Assembly: GCF_020405185.1 (NCBI RefSeq)
Contig: NZ_CP084463.1
Coordinates: forward strand, 1,612,001-1,676,000
Direction: 5' to 3'
DNA from: Halomicrobium salinisoli
Lineage (GTDB): Archaea > Halobacteriota > Halobacteria > Halobacteriales > Haloarculaceae
DNA length: 64,000 nucleotides
Shown: in pieces, positions 15,390-24,039 of the stretch
Numbering within the stretch: the stretch's first letter is position 1
Layout: each line of letters begins with the position of its first letter
Program-made: the position numbers and the translations under genes
Notes under the pieces: generated by a model
Seen by the model: only the letters and a program-made list of their open reading frames with translations
What the model was told of the DNA's origin: nothing
Databases searched by the model: none

Positions 15390-15464
15390 ATGCGATCGAC
15401 CAGACGACGACTCCGAGACGGAATCGACCGGAACACGGACAGTAGCGGAGGTGAGCGGCCGTGA
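15390..15464 (+). CDS. Possible 24-codon basic leader peptide overlapping the rhbA start
   Basis: ATG at 15390, TGA at 15462-15464; the peptide begins MRSTRRRLRDGIDRNTDSSG. The stop overlaps the GTG of rhbA (GTGA at 15461-15464), the arrangement used for translational coupling, and the perfect iron box ends only 6 bases before its ATG, so a leaderless transcript could begin here. A strong Shine-Dalgarno, GGAGGTGA, lies within its last codons. Its reality is inferred from layout only. Confidence 0.35.
   Translation: MRSTRRRLRDGIDRNTDSSGGERP
15447..15454 (+). promoter_or_regulatory. Shine-Dalgarno sequence that fixes the rhbA start
   Basis: GGAGGTGA is fully complementary to the archaeal 16S 3' end and lies 6 bases before the GTG at 15461. 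It supports that start over the GTG at 15451, which lies inside the SD itself, and shows that rhbA is read from a leadered mRNA. Confidence 0.7.
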
Positions 15465-16834
15465 CCTACCTGGATCGCGGCAACGAGGCGCTGCTCGAAC
15501 AGCAGGCGGTGCGGGAATCGAACGCGCGGACGTACCCGCGTCACCTGCCGCTGGCCATCCGCGAGGCCAGCGGCGTGACGGTGACGGACATGGACGGCAC
15601 CGAGTACTACGACTGCCTGGCGGGCGCGGGCACGCTCGCGCTCGGTCACAACCACCCCCGCGTCGTCGAGGCGATGGAGCGCGCGCTCGAGGCGGACCGG
15701 CCGGTCCACACGCTCGACATCACCGCGCCCGCGAAGGAGCGGTTCGTCGACTCGCTGTTCGAGAGCCTCCCCGACGAGTTCGCCGAGAGCGCGAAGGTCC
15801 AGTTCTGCAGCCCCGCCGGCACCGACGCCGTCGAGGCGGCCCTGAAGCTCGTCAAGACCGCGACGGGCAACCGGAGCGTGCTGGGGTTCCAGGGCGCGTA
15901 CCACGGGATGACCAGCGGCGCGCTCAGCCTGATGGGCGACACCGACGCCAAGGAGCCCCTGCCGGGGCTGGCGAACGACGTCCACCACCTGCCCTACCCC
16001 TACGACTACCGCTGCCCGTTCGGCGAGGGCGGCGAGGCCGGCCACCGGATCGCCAGCCGGTACGTCGAGAACCTGCTGGACGACCCCGAGAGCGGCATCA
16101 CGGAGCCCGCGGGCGTGATCCTCGAACCCGTCCAGGGCGAGGCGGGCGCCGTGCCCGCGCCCGACGAGTGGCTCAGGGAGATCAGGCGCATCACGCGCGA
16201 GCGCGATATCCCGCTGATCCTCGACGAGATCCAGGCCGGCCTCGGCCGGACCGGGGAGACGTACGCGTTCGAGCACGCCGGGATCACGCCCGACGTCGTC
16301 ACCCTCTCGAAGGCCATCGGGGGCGGCCTCCCGCTGGCCGTCGTGGTCTACGACGAGTCGCTGGACGCGTGGGAGCCGGGCGCCCACGCCGGCACCTTCC
16401 GCGGGAACCAGCTGGCGATGGCCGCCGGCGAGGCGACCGTCGACTACGTCCTCGAGAACGACCTCGACGACCACGCCGCCGCTGTCGGCGCGCGCCTGCG
16501 CGAGCACCTCGAATCGACGGCCGAGCGGTTCGACGAGGTCGGCGACGTCCGCGGGCGCGGCCTGATGCTCGGCGTCGAGTTCGTCGACGAGGGCGCCGAC
16601 TGGCAGGGCGCCGGCCCCCACGCGCCGGACAGCGACCTCGCCGAGGCCGTCCAGTCGGAGTGCTTCGACCGGGGCCTCATCGTCGAACTCGGCGGGCGGG
16701 ACAGCGCCACGGCGCGGTTCCTGCCGCCGCTGATCATCACGGAGCAGCAGGTCGACGACGTCGCGGCCATCTTCGACGAGGCCGTGGCCGCCGCCGTCCG
16801 CGAGCAGCGCCGGACGCGGGAGGTGTCCGCATGA
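15461..16834 (+). CDS. rhbA: Diaminobutyrate-2-oxoglutarate aminotransferase (siderophore)
   Basis: 457 residues, GTG start. A class III PLP aminotransferase that makes L-2,4-diaminobutyrate from aspartate semialdehyde and glutamate, the first step of the diaminopropane arm of the siderophore. Visible motifs: LAGAGTLALGHNHPRVVEAM, FCSPAGTDAVEAALKLVKTATG, FQGAYHGMT, PLILDEIQAGLGRTGE with the cofactor Asp, and VTLSKAIGGGLPLAVVVYD with the PLP lysine. The order of this and the next five genes equals rhizobial rhbABCDEF and matches the haloarchaeal siderophore clusters. It overlaps the decarboxylase by ATGA. Expression is expected under iron limitation, given the iron boxes in front. Confidence 0.92.
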   Translation: MTYLDRGNEALLEQQAVRESNARTYPRHLPLAIREASGVTVTDMDGTEYYDCLAGAGTLALGHNHPRVVEAMERALEADRPVHTLDITAPAKERFVDSLFESLPDEFAESAKVQFCSPAGTDAVEAALKLVKTATGNRSVLGFQGAYHGMTSGALSLMGDTDAKEPLPGLANDVHHLPYPYDYRCPFGEGGEAGHRIASRYVENLLDDPESGITEPAGVILEPVQGEAGAVPAPDEWLREIRRITRERDIPLILDEIQAGLGRTGETYAFEHAGITPDVVTLSKAIGGGLPLAVVVYDESLDAWEPGAHAGTFRGNQLAMAAGEATVDYVLENDLDDHAAAVGARLREHLESTAERFDEVGDVRGRGLMLGVEFVDEGADWQGAGPHAPDSDLAEAVQSECFDRGLIVELGGRDSATARFLPPLIITEQQVDDVAAIFDEAVAAAVREQRRTREVSA

Positions 16835-18315
16835 GCGCGGACGGACTGTTCCTCGGCACCGAGAGCGGCGACGACGCCTATCGCGAGGCGATGGACGCGG
16901 CGGTCCAGGCCGTCCTCGACGCCTACGCCGCCCGGTCCGAGCCCTACTCCGGCGCGTCGCCGGACGACCTCGCCGCGCAGTTCGACGAGCCCGTGGTGCC
17001 GGAGGACGGGCGGGGCCTCGACGCGACCGTCGACGAGGTGGCCGAGCGCGTCCTCGCCCACTCCGTCGATACGTCGCACCCCCGCTGTGTCGCCCACCTG
17101 CAGTGCCCGCCGATGATCCCGGGGCTGGCCGCGGAGGCGCTGCTCACGGCGGCGAACCAGTCGCTGGACTCCTTCGACCAGGCGCCGGCCGCGACGGTCC
17201 TGGAGCAGCGCGTCGTCGACGCGCTCTGTGACCTGTTCGACCTCCCGTCGGCCGCGGACGGCGTGTTCACCAGCGGCGGGACGCAGTCGAACTTCCAGGC
17301 CCTGCTGCTGGCGCGGGACCGCCACTGCGCCCGGCGCTTCGACCGCGACGTGCAGGCAGCGGGGCTCCCAGCAGACGCCGAGTCGCTGCGCGTCCTCTGC
17401 TCGGAAGCGGCCCACTTCACCGCGAAGCAGGCCGCACACCACCTCGGGCTCGGCGAGGACGCCGTGGTCGCGGTGCCCACCGACGACGATCACCGGATGG
17501 ACCTCGACGCGCTCGACGCGGCGCTTTCGGACCTAGAGGAGCGCGACGCGGTGCCGTTCGCCCTCGTGGGCACCGCCGGGACGACGGACTTCGGGAGCGT
17601 CGATCCGCTCCCGGCACTCGCCGACCGCGCTGCCGAGCGCGACCTGTGGTTCCACGTGGACGCCGCCTACGGCGGCGCCCTCGCCCTGAGCGACGAGTAC
17701 GACTGCCTCCTCGACGGCATCGAGCGGGCGGACTCCGTGGCCGTCGACTTCCACAAGCTGTTCTACCAGCCGATCAGCTGCGGGGCCTTCCTCGTCCGTG
17801 ACGGCGACGCCTTCCGGTGGATGGCCCGCAACGCCGCCTACCTCAACCCCGAGGACCACGACGAGGCCGGCGTCCCGAACCTCGTCGCGAAGTCGGTCCA
17901 GACGACGCGGCGCTTCGATGCGCTGAAGCCATACGTCGCCTTCCGCGCCCTCGGGCGGTCCGGGCTGGCGGACCTCGTCGACGGCACGCTCGAACTGGCC
18001 GACGACGCCGCCGCGCTCGTGGACGCGGCCGACGACTTCGAGCTGCTGGGGGAGCCGACGCTGAACGCCGTCGTCTTCCGCTACCGGCCCCGCGAGGGGA
18101 TGGACGACGAGTCCGTGAGCCGACTCAACGCCGCCGTCCGCCGCGAGCTGCTCGAGGACGGCCGCGCCGTCGTGGCCCGCACCGACGTCGACGGCGTCAC
18201 GAGCCTGAAGCTCACGCTGCTGAACCCGACGGCGACGCTCGACGACGTCGCCGCGACGCTCGACGCCGTGCGGGACTGCGGCGCCGCGGTCGCCGAGCGG
18301 GAGGTGACGGTATGA
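16831..18315 (+). CDS. rhbB: L-2,4-diaminobutyrate decarboxylase (siderophore)
   Basis: 494 residues. A group II PLP decarboxylase that converts 2,4-diaminobutyrate to 1,3-diaminopropane. The PLP pocket shows FTSGGTQSNFQALLLARD, LCSEAAHFTAKQAAHHLGLG, LVGTAGTTDFGSVDPL, WFHVDAAYGGALALS (Asp for the pyridine nitrogen) and DSVAVDFHKLFYQPISCGAFLV, whose His-Lys is the PLP lysine. The length and HPRCVAHLQCPPMIPGLAAEALLTAANQSLDSFDQAP N-terminal region fit the DABA decarboxylase/glutamate decarboxylase family. The ATG overlaps the rhbA stop (ATGA), and the stop overlaps rhbC in the same way: tight translational coupling. Confidence 0.92.
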   Translation: MSADGLFLGTESGDDAYREAMDAAVQAVLDAYAARSEPYSGASPDDLAAQFDEPVVPEDGRGLDATVDEVAERVLAHSVDTSHPRCVAHLQCPPMIPGLAAEALLTAANQSLDSFDQAPAATVLEQRVVDALCDLFDLPSAADGVFTSGGTQSNFQALLLARDRHCARRFDRDVQAAGLPADAESLRVLCSEAAHFTAKQAAHHLGLGEDAVVAVPTDDDHRMDLDALDAALSDLEERDAVPFALVGTAGTTDFGSVDPLPALADRAAERDLWFHVDAAYGGALALSDEYDCLLDGIERADSVAVDFHKLFYQPISCGAFLVRDGDAFRWMARNAAYLNPEDHDEAGVPNLVAKSVQTTRRFDALKPYVAFRALGRSGLADLVDGTLELADDAAALVDAADDFELLGEPTLNAVVFRYRPREGMDDESVSRLNAAVRRELLEDGRAVVARTDVDGVTSLKLTLLNPTATLDDVAATLDAVRDCGAAVAEREVTV

Positions 18316-20126
18316 GCCTGACGACCGGGGAGTGCGAGGCGGAGGCCGTCGACCCCGAGCAGCGGGCCGACGACGCCACCGTCCACGCGTTCCTCAACTG
18401 CTACCTCCGGGAGACGGGCGACTACGAGGTTGTCGGCGAGCCCGTCGCGGGCGTCGAGCCCGGGCCCGATGGACTCCTCCGGGCGACCCTGCCCGCGCAG
18501 GACATCGACCTGCTAGCCCCCCTCGACCACCGCTCCCCGACTGAGCGCCACCTGTTCGAGACGCCCGTCCGGTACCGGCTCCCCGACGGCTCGGTCCACC
18601 CGGTCGACGCGGCGACGCTCGCGACGCTCGCGGTGCGCGACCTCTCGCTGGAGCGGGCCGGGGAGTCCGTCCCCGACGAACTCATCGAGCGCGTGCTCCG
18701 CAGCAAGCGCAACGTCGCCTCGTTCGTCGCCGCGCGGGCCGGCGACGACGCGCGCCTCTACGCCGAGGACCTCTCCTTCCGCGACGCCGAGCAGGCCCTC
18801 GTCTTCGGCCACCACCGGCACCCGACGCCGAAGAGCCGGCAGGGCATCGCCGAGCGGGACCGCGAGACGTACGCGCCGGAACTGCGCGGCTCGTTCCCGC
18901 TGCACTACGTCCGGGCGGACCCGGACCTCGTCGCGTCGGACTCGGCGCTCGACCGGAGCGCAGCGGCGTGGGTGAGAGAGGCCCTGCGCGAGGACCCCGA
19001 GGTCTCCGAGTCGTTCGTCGCCGAGCACGTCGAGAGCGATGCCGTCCTCCTTCCGGTCCACCCCTGGCAGGCCGAGTACCTGCTGGATCAGGACCACGTC
19101 CAGCGACACCTCGGCGACGGCGTCGAGCACCTCGGTGCGGTCGGCCGCGAGTTCTACCCGACGACCTCCGTCCGGACGCTGTACAGCGAGGCCGCGCCGT
19201 TCATGGTGAAGTCCTCGCTGAACGTGACCATCACCAACTCCGTCCGGACGAACAAACGCCCGGAACTGGAGCGGGGCGTCGCCGTGGCGGAGCTGCTGGA
19301 CACCGAGTTCGGCGACGAGCTCGACGCGGCGTTCCCGGACTTCGACGTCGTCCGCGACCCGGCGTACCTCGCGCTGGACGTCGGCGACGAACGGGAGTCG
19401 GGCCTCGAGACGGTCCTGCGGGCCAACCCGTTCCGGGGCGACGCGGCGGCGAACGCGACCCCGCTGGCGTCGCTCTGCCAGGACGCCGTCGAGGGTCGGT
19501 CGCGGCTCGGCCGGCTCGTCGCGTCCATCGCCGACCGGGAGGGCCGGTCCACCGAGGACGTCAGCGCCGAGTGGTTCCGGAGGTACCTCCGTATCTCGGT
19601 TCGGCCCGTCCTCTGGCTCTACCTCGTTCAGGGCGTCGGCGTCGAGGCCCACCAGCAGAACTCGGTGCTCACGCTGGACGACGAGGGCTACCCCGCGGAG
19701 TTCCGCTACCGCGACAACCAGGGCTTCTACTTCCCCGAGTCGACGTACCCGGCGGTCGAGGAGTACCTCCCCGGCGTCGGGGAGCGGGCCGACACCGTCT
19801 GCCCGGACGAGATCGCCGACGAGCGGCTCCGCTACTACGTGATCCTCAACAACGCGCTGGACGTCATCAACGCGTTCGGGAGCGCTGGACTCGTCGGCGA
19901 GCGCCGCCTGCTCGGGCTCCTCCGGGAGGAACTGGAGCGGGCCCGCGAGCGGTACGACCGGCCCTCGTCGGACTTCCTCGGCCCGCTGCTCGAATCGCCG
20001 ACCGTCCCCTGCAAGGCGAACCTGCTGACCCGCTTCAGGGGGCTGGACGAGCTGGAGAACGACCTCGAGAACCAGTCCGTCTACGCGGACGTGAAGAACC
20101 CCCTCGTCACGGAGCTAGAGCGATGA
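18312..20126 (+). CDS. rhbC: IucA/IucC-type siderophore synthetase (first)
   Basis: 604 residues. An NRPS-independent siderophore (NIS) synthetase that activates a citrate carboxylate with ATP and joins it to the hydroxamate amine. Seen: FGHHRHPTPKSRQGI (ATP-binding start of the domain), LLPVHPWQAEYLL, YPTTSVRTLYSEAAPFMVKSSLNVTITNSVRTNK with the K-x-S-L and R for ATP, and the FhuF-like C-terminal half with VEAHQQNSVLTLDDEGYPAEFRYRDNQGFYF, where E-H-Q-x-N holds the magnesium. It overlaps its neighbours by four bases on both sides. Two IucA/C genes in one operon mean two condensations on citrate, as for schizokinen or aerobactin. Confidence 0.92.
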   Translation: MSLTTGECEAEAVDPEQRADDATVHAFLNCYLRETGDYEVVGEPVAGVEPGPDGLLRATLPAQDIDLLAPLDHRSPTERHLFETPVRYRLPDGSVHPVDAATLATLAVRDLSLERAGESVPDELIERVLRSKRNVASFVAARAGDDARLYAEDLSFRDAEQALVFGHHRHPTPKSRQGIAERDRETYAPELRGSFPLHYVRADPDLVASDSALDRSAAAWVREALREDPEVSESFVAEHVESDAVLLPVHPWQAEYLLDQDHVQRHLGDGVEHLGAVGREFYPTTSVRTLYSEAAPFMVKSSLNVTITNSVRTNKRPELERGVAVAELLDTEFGDELDAAFPDFDVVRDPAYLALDVGDERESGLETVLRANPFRGDAAANATPLASLCQDAVEGRSRLGRLVASIADREGRSTEDVSAEWFRRYLRISVRPVLWLYLVQGVGVEAHQQNSVLTLDDEGYPAEFRYRDNQGFYFPESTYPAVEEYLPGVGERADTVCPDEIADERLRYYVILNNALDVINAFGSAGLVGERRLLGLLREELERARERYDRPSSDFLGPLLESPTVPCKANLLTRFRGLDELENDLENQSVYADVKNPLVTELER

Positions 20127-20761
20127 CCGGACCGGACGCCGCAGTCGCCGCCGACTACGACTACCAGACCCACGACCGGAGCATCGATCGGACCGTCTCG
20201 CTGCGCCGCGCGTCGCTGGAGCGCGACCTCGGCCGCCTCCACGCGTGGCTGGGCAGCGAGCACGTCAAGCCGTACTGGCAGCTCGACCTGCCGCTGCCAG
20301 CGTTCCGCGACCGCCTCGCCGAGAAGCTCGCCGACGACCACCTCACGCCCTACGTCGGCTGCCTCGACCACGTTCCGATGAGCTACTGGGAGTGCTACTG
20401 GGCGGCCGAGGACGACGTCGCGAACCACTACGACGCCGACCCGAGCGATCAGGGCGTGCACCTGCTGATCGGGCCCGAGGAGTACCTCGGCCGCGGCTAC
20501 GCGGCCCCGCTGCTGCGAGCCGTCGTCGCCATGCAGTTCCGCCACCCCGAGACGGACCGCGTGATCGCCGAGCCCGACGCCCGCAACGAGCGCGTCCTGT
20601 CGGTCTTCGAGGCCTGCGGCTTCGAGCGACGGAGGGAGTTCCGCTTCGACGAGGCCGAGAAGGACGCCCTGCTGCTGGTCTGCGAGCGCGAGCGGTTCGC
20701 GTCCGAGGTGCTCGGCGACGGGACGGCCGCGCCGGACCAGGGGGTGAGCGCCGGTGACTGA
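20123..20761 (+). CDS. rhbD: Siderophore acetyltransferase (GNAT, IucB/RhbD type)
   Basis: 212 residues. Acetylates the hydroxylated diaminopropane to the hydroxamate with acetyl-CoA. The family features are HAWLGSEHVKPYWQLDLPLPAF near residue 40, YVGCLDHVPMSYWECYWAAEDDVANHYDADPSDQGVHLLIGPEEYLGRGYAAPLLRAVVAMQF with the GRGYA acetyl-CoA loop, and the VIAEPDARNERVLSVFEACGFERRREF ending shared with IucB and MbtK-like proteins. The ATG overlaps the rhbC stop, and the C-terminus overlaps the GTG of rhbE by eight bases. Soluble; acts after RhbE in the pathway. Confidence 0.9.
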   Translation: MTGPDAAVAADYDYQTHDRSIDRTVSLRRASLERDLGRLHAWLGSEHVKPYWQLDLPLPAFRDRLAEKLADDHLTPYVGCLDHVPMSYWECYWAAEDDVANHYDADPSDQGVHLLIGPEEYLGRGYAAPLLRAVVAMQFRHPETDRVIAEPDARNERVLSVFEACGFERRREFRFDEAEKDALLLVCERERFASEVLGDGTAAPDQGVSAGD

Positions 20762-22166
20762 GGACGCCCGGGACGCCGACGCCGGCGACGACACGGACGC
20801 TGACGCCGTCCGCGACGTCGTCGGCGTCGGCCTCGGCCCGTTCAACCTCGGCCTCGCGGCCATGCTGGACGGCGTCGCGGAGGACGTCGACGCGGCGTTC
20901 CTCGAACGGGACCCCGAGTTCCACTGGCACGAGGGCATGCTGCTGGAGGGAGCGACCCTGGAGGTGCCCTTCCTCGCGGACCTCGTCACGCTCGCGGACC
21001 CGACGAACCCCCACAGCTACCTCAACTACTTGCGGGAGACGGGCCGCATCTACGAGTTCTACTTCTACGAGACCTTCCAGGTCCCCCGGCGGGAGTACGA
21101 CGACTACCTCCGCTGGGTCGCCGAGCGCCTCGATAGCTGCCGGTTCAGCCGCGAGGTCACCGCGGTCCGCTGGGACGACGAGCGCGAGCACTACGTCGTC
21201 GCCGCGCGCCACCCCGAGACGGGCGAGCGCTTCGAGTACCGCGGCGAGCACCTCGCGCTCGGCGTCGGCTCGCGGCCGCGGATCCCCGAGAGCCTCCGGG
21301 GTCTCCCCGAAGACGACGTCTTCCACACGGCGAAGTATCGTTACAACCGCGACCGAGTCCTCGAGGCCAACTCGGTCACCGTCGTCGGCTCCGGCCAGAG
21401 CGCCGCCGAGGTGTTCCAGGACCTGCTGGAGCGCCGGCCAGACCACGGCTACCGGCTGGACTGGCTCACCCGGTCGGACGGGTTCTTCCCGATGGAGTAC
21501 TCGAAGCTCGGCCTCCAGCACTTCACGCCCGAGTACGAGCAGTACGTCTACGACCTCCCCCAGGCGGTCAAGGACGACCTGATTCCGGACCAGGACCTGC
21601 TGTACAAGGGCGTCGACCCGGAGACGAGCGCCGAGATCTACGACCTGCTCTACCGCCGGTCCATCGGCGACCGGGACCCCGACGTGGGCCTGTTCGCGAT
21701 GACCGACGTCCGGGAGATCGAGTCCGTCGGCGACGCCTACGCCCTCGACTGCCACCAGTGGCAGGAAGAGGCGTCGTTCGTCCACGAGAGCGAGGTCGTC
21801 GTCCTCGGCACCGGGTACGAGCGGCCGATCCCCGACTTCCTCGATCCGATCGAGGACGCCGTCGGCTGGGACGAGCGGGGCCGCTACGAGGTGACCGAGG
21901 ACCACCGCCTCGCCGTGGACCTGCCGGGGGACGTCTTCCTCCAGAACGCCGAGGTGCACACTCACGGCGTCGGCGTCCCCGACCTCGGCCTCGGCTGCTA
22001 CCGCAACGCGCAGTTCGTCAACCGACTGGTCGGCCGCGAGGCCTGCCCCGAGGACTCGGACACGGTCTTCCAGGACTTCGCCGTCGACCGGTTCGTCGAG
22101 CACGCGCCCGGCGCCTCCCGCGAGCGCGGGAGCGAAACGACCGCAACCACGACGCAGGACGACTGA
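20754..22166 (+). CDS. rhbE: Lysine/ornithine/diaminopropane N-monooxygenase (siderophore)
   Basis: 470 residues, GTG start. An FAD- and NADPH-dependent N-hydroxylase; in this pathway it should hydroxylate 1,3-diaminopropane. The FAD motif is DVVGVGLGPFNLGLAAML, then FHWHEGMLLEGATLEVPFLADLVTLADPTNPHSYLNYLRETGRIYEFYFYETFQVPRREYDDYLRWVAE, the conserved substrate region, and VTVVGSGQSAAEVFQDLL is the NADPH motif. LGTGYERPIPDFL and the HTHGVGVPDLGLGCYRNAQFVNRL ending are typical of IucD/PvdA/RhbE. A 20-residue acidic leader (EDARDADAGDDTDADAV) precedes the first strand. The next gene begins one base after its stop. Confidence 0.92.
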   Translation: MTEDARDADAGDDTDADAVRDVVGVGLGPFNLGLAAMLDGVAEDVDAAFLERDPEFHWHEGMLLEGATLEVPFLADLVTLADPTNPHSYLNYLRETGRIYEFYFYETFQVPRREYDDYLRWVAERLDSCRFSREVTAVRWDDEREHYVVAARHPETGERFEYRGEHLALGVGSRPRIPESLRGLPEDDVFHTAKYRYNRDRVLEANSVTVVGSGQSAAEVFQDLLERRPDHGYRLDWLTRSDGFFPMEYSKLGLQHFTPEYEQYVYDLPQAVKDDLIPDQDLLYKGVDPETSAEIYDLLYRRSIGDRDPDVGLFAMTDVREIESVGDAYALDCHQWQEEASFVHESEVVVLGTGYERPIPDFLDPIEDAVGWDERGRYEVTEDHRLAVDLPGDVFLQNAEVHTHGVGVPDLGLGCYRNAQFVNRLVGREACPEDSDTVFQDFAVDRFVEHAPGASRERGSETTATTTQDD

Positions 22167-22167
22167 C

Positions 22168-24006
22168 ATGAACCCGAACGATCAAACGCTGCAGGACGCA
22201 CTGGACGCAGCGGTGTGGGAGACGGTCGAGGACCGCCTCCTGACGAAGATGGTCGAGGAGTTCGCCTACGAGGAGATCGTCGCGCCCAGGAAGGTGGCGA
22301 CCGGCGACGACCGGTCCACCTACCGCTTCGACCTCGGCGACGCGGCGTATCGCTTCGAGGCGGCAGAGCGATTGCTCGACAGCCTCCACGTGGACGGCGA
22401 CACCGTCGAGCGCCGCGAGGGCGACGACTGGGAGCCGATCGGCGACCCGCTCCGCCTGCTGCGGGACCTCGGCGAGTCAACCGACCTCGACGGGCTGACC
22501 GAGGGCAACCTCGTCCGCGAGTACAAGCGGACGCTCCTGGCCGACGCGCACGTCGAGGCCCGCCGCCGCGACCGCGACGAGTTCGACCCGCTGGCCCTCG
22601 ACTACGCGACCCTCGAGGGCGAGATGGACGGCCACCCCTGGATCACGTACAACAAGGGCCGGCTCGGCTGGGGCTACGACGACTACCGGGAGTACGCCCC
22701 GGAGCTGAAAGAGCCCGTGACGCTCTCGTGGGCCGCGGTGCGCAGGGAGAAGGCCACGTTCGTCGGCACCGAGGACGTCGACCACGACTCGCTGGTGCGG
22801 AGCGAACTCGGCGACCGCTACGGCGAGTTCCGCGACCGCCTCGCCGCGCAGGGGCTCGACCCGGACGCCTACTACTTCGTGCCGGTCCACGACTGGCAGT
22901 GGGAGAACAGTATCGTCCCGCTGTTTCCCGACGACGTCGCGAGCGACGAAATCGTCCCCCTCGGCGAGGGCCCGGACGAGTACCTCCCCCAGCAGTCCGT
23001 CCGGACGTTCGTCAACGTCGACGACGAGGACAGACACCACGTGAAGGTCCCGATGCGCATCCTCAACACGCTCGTCTGGCGCGGCCTCCCCGGCGAGCGG
23101 ACCGAACTCGCGCCGACGGTCACCGAGTACGTCAGGGGGATCTACGAGGACGACGACTTCCTGCAGGAGCAGGGTGTCGTCCTCCCCGGCGAGATCGCGG
23201 GTGTCAACTACGACCACTCTGACTTCACCGACGTCGACGGGTCGCCGTACCAGTACCACGAGCTGCTGGGCGCCGTCTGGCGCGAATCAATCTACACCTT
23301 CCTCGAGGGCGACGAACGCGCGATCACCCTCTCCGCGCTCATGCACGTCGACGGCGAGGGAGTCCCGTACCTCTCGCGGCTGGTCGAGCGCTCCGGGCTC
23401 ACCCTCGACGGGTGGCTAGCCGACTTTTTCGACGCCGTGCTCCCGCCGCTGCTGCACTTCCTCTACCGCTACGGGACGGTGTTCTCCCCGCACGGCCAGA
23501 ACACCATCCTGATCGTCGAGGACGGGGTCCCGACGCGGCTGGCGGTCAAGGACTTCGTCGACGACGTCAACGTCAGCGACCGGCCGCTCCCCGAGCTAGA
23601 GGCGCTCCCCGACGAGATGCACGAGGTCCTGCGGACGGAGCCGCCGGAGGGGCTGTGCCAGTTCGTCTTCTGCGGGCTGTTCGTCTGCGTCCTCCGGTAC
23701 GTCGCGGACCTCCTCGTCGAACGCGAGGACTACCCCGAAGCGGAGTTCTGGTCGCACGCGCGGCGGACGATCCTCGACTACCAGTCGCGGTTCCCCGAAC
23801 TGGAGGAGCGGTTCGAGCTGTTCGACCTGCTCCAGCCGGAGTTCACGAAGCTCACCCTGAACCGAAACCGCATCTTCGACTACGGCTACGACGACGCGCC
23901 GGGCCGGCCCCACGCGTCGGAACACGGGACCGTCACCAACCCGCTCCACGAGGTGGCGCAGCGGCGCCCCGACGACGCCCGACAGACGGGCGCCGCCGAC
24001 GACTGA
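22168..24006 (+). CDS. rhbF: IucA/IucC-type siderophore synthetase (second)
   Basis: 612 residues. A second NIS synthetase, expected to add the second hydroxamate arm to the citrate backbone. Seen: EGEMDGHPWITYNKGRLGWGYDDYREYAPEL (the domain's ATP region starting at the H-P), FVPVHDWQWENSIVPLF, LPQQSVRTFVNVDDEDRHHVKVPMRILNTLVWRGLPGERT, and the FhuF-like end with YGTVFSPHGQNTILIVEDGVPTRLAVKDFVDDVNVSDRP, where the H-x-Q-N residues bind ATP-magnesium. Last gene of the operon; the next gene, on the other strand, ends 34 bases on. No transporter or receptor for the product is encoded in the window. Confidence 0.92.
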   Translation: MNPNDQTLQDALDAAVWETVEDRLLTKMVEEFAYEEIVAPRKVATGDDRSTYRFDLGDAAYRFEAAERLLDSLHVDGDTVERREGDDWEPIGDPLRLLRDLGESTDLDGLTEGNLVREYKRTLLADAHVEARRRDRDEFDPLALDYATLEGEMDGHPWITYNKGRLGWGYDDYREYAPELKEPVTLSWAAVRREKATFVGTEDVDHDSLVRSELGDRYGEFRDRLAAQGLDPDAYYFVPVHDWQWENSIVPLFPDDVASDEIVPLGEGPDEYLPQQSVRTFVNVDDEDRHHVKVPMRILNTLVWRGLPGERTELAPTVTEYVRGIYEDDDFLQEQGVVLPGEIAGVNYDHSDFTDVDGSPYQYHELLGAVWRESIYTFLEGDERAITLSALMHVDGEGVPYLSRLVERSGLTLDGWLADFFDAVLPPLLHFLYRYGTVFSPHGQNTILIVEDGVPTRLAVKDFVDDVNVSDRPLPELEALPDEMHEVLRTEPPEGLCQFVFCGLFVCVLRYVADLLVEREDYPEAEFWSHARRTILDYQSRFPELEERFELFDLLQPEFTKLTLNRNRIFDYGYDDAPGRPHASEHGTVTNPLHEVAQRRPDDARQTGAADD

Positions 24007-24039
24007 CGGGAACGTGACGTCGGCGGCTGGACCCCGCCG

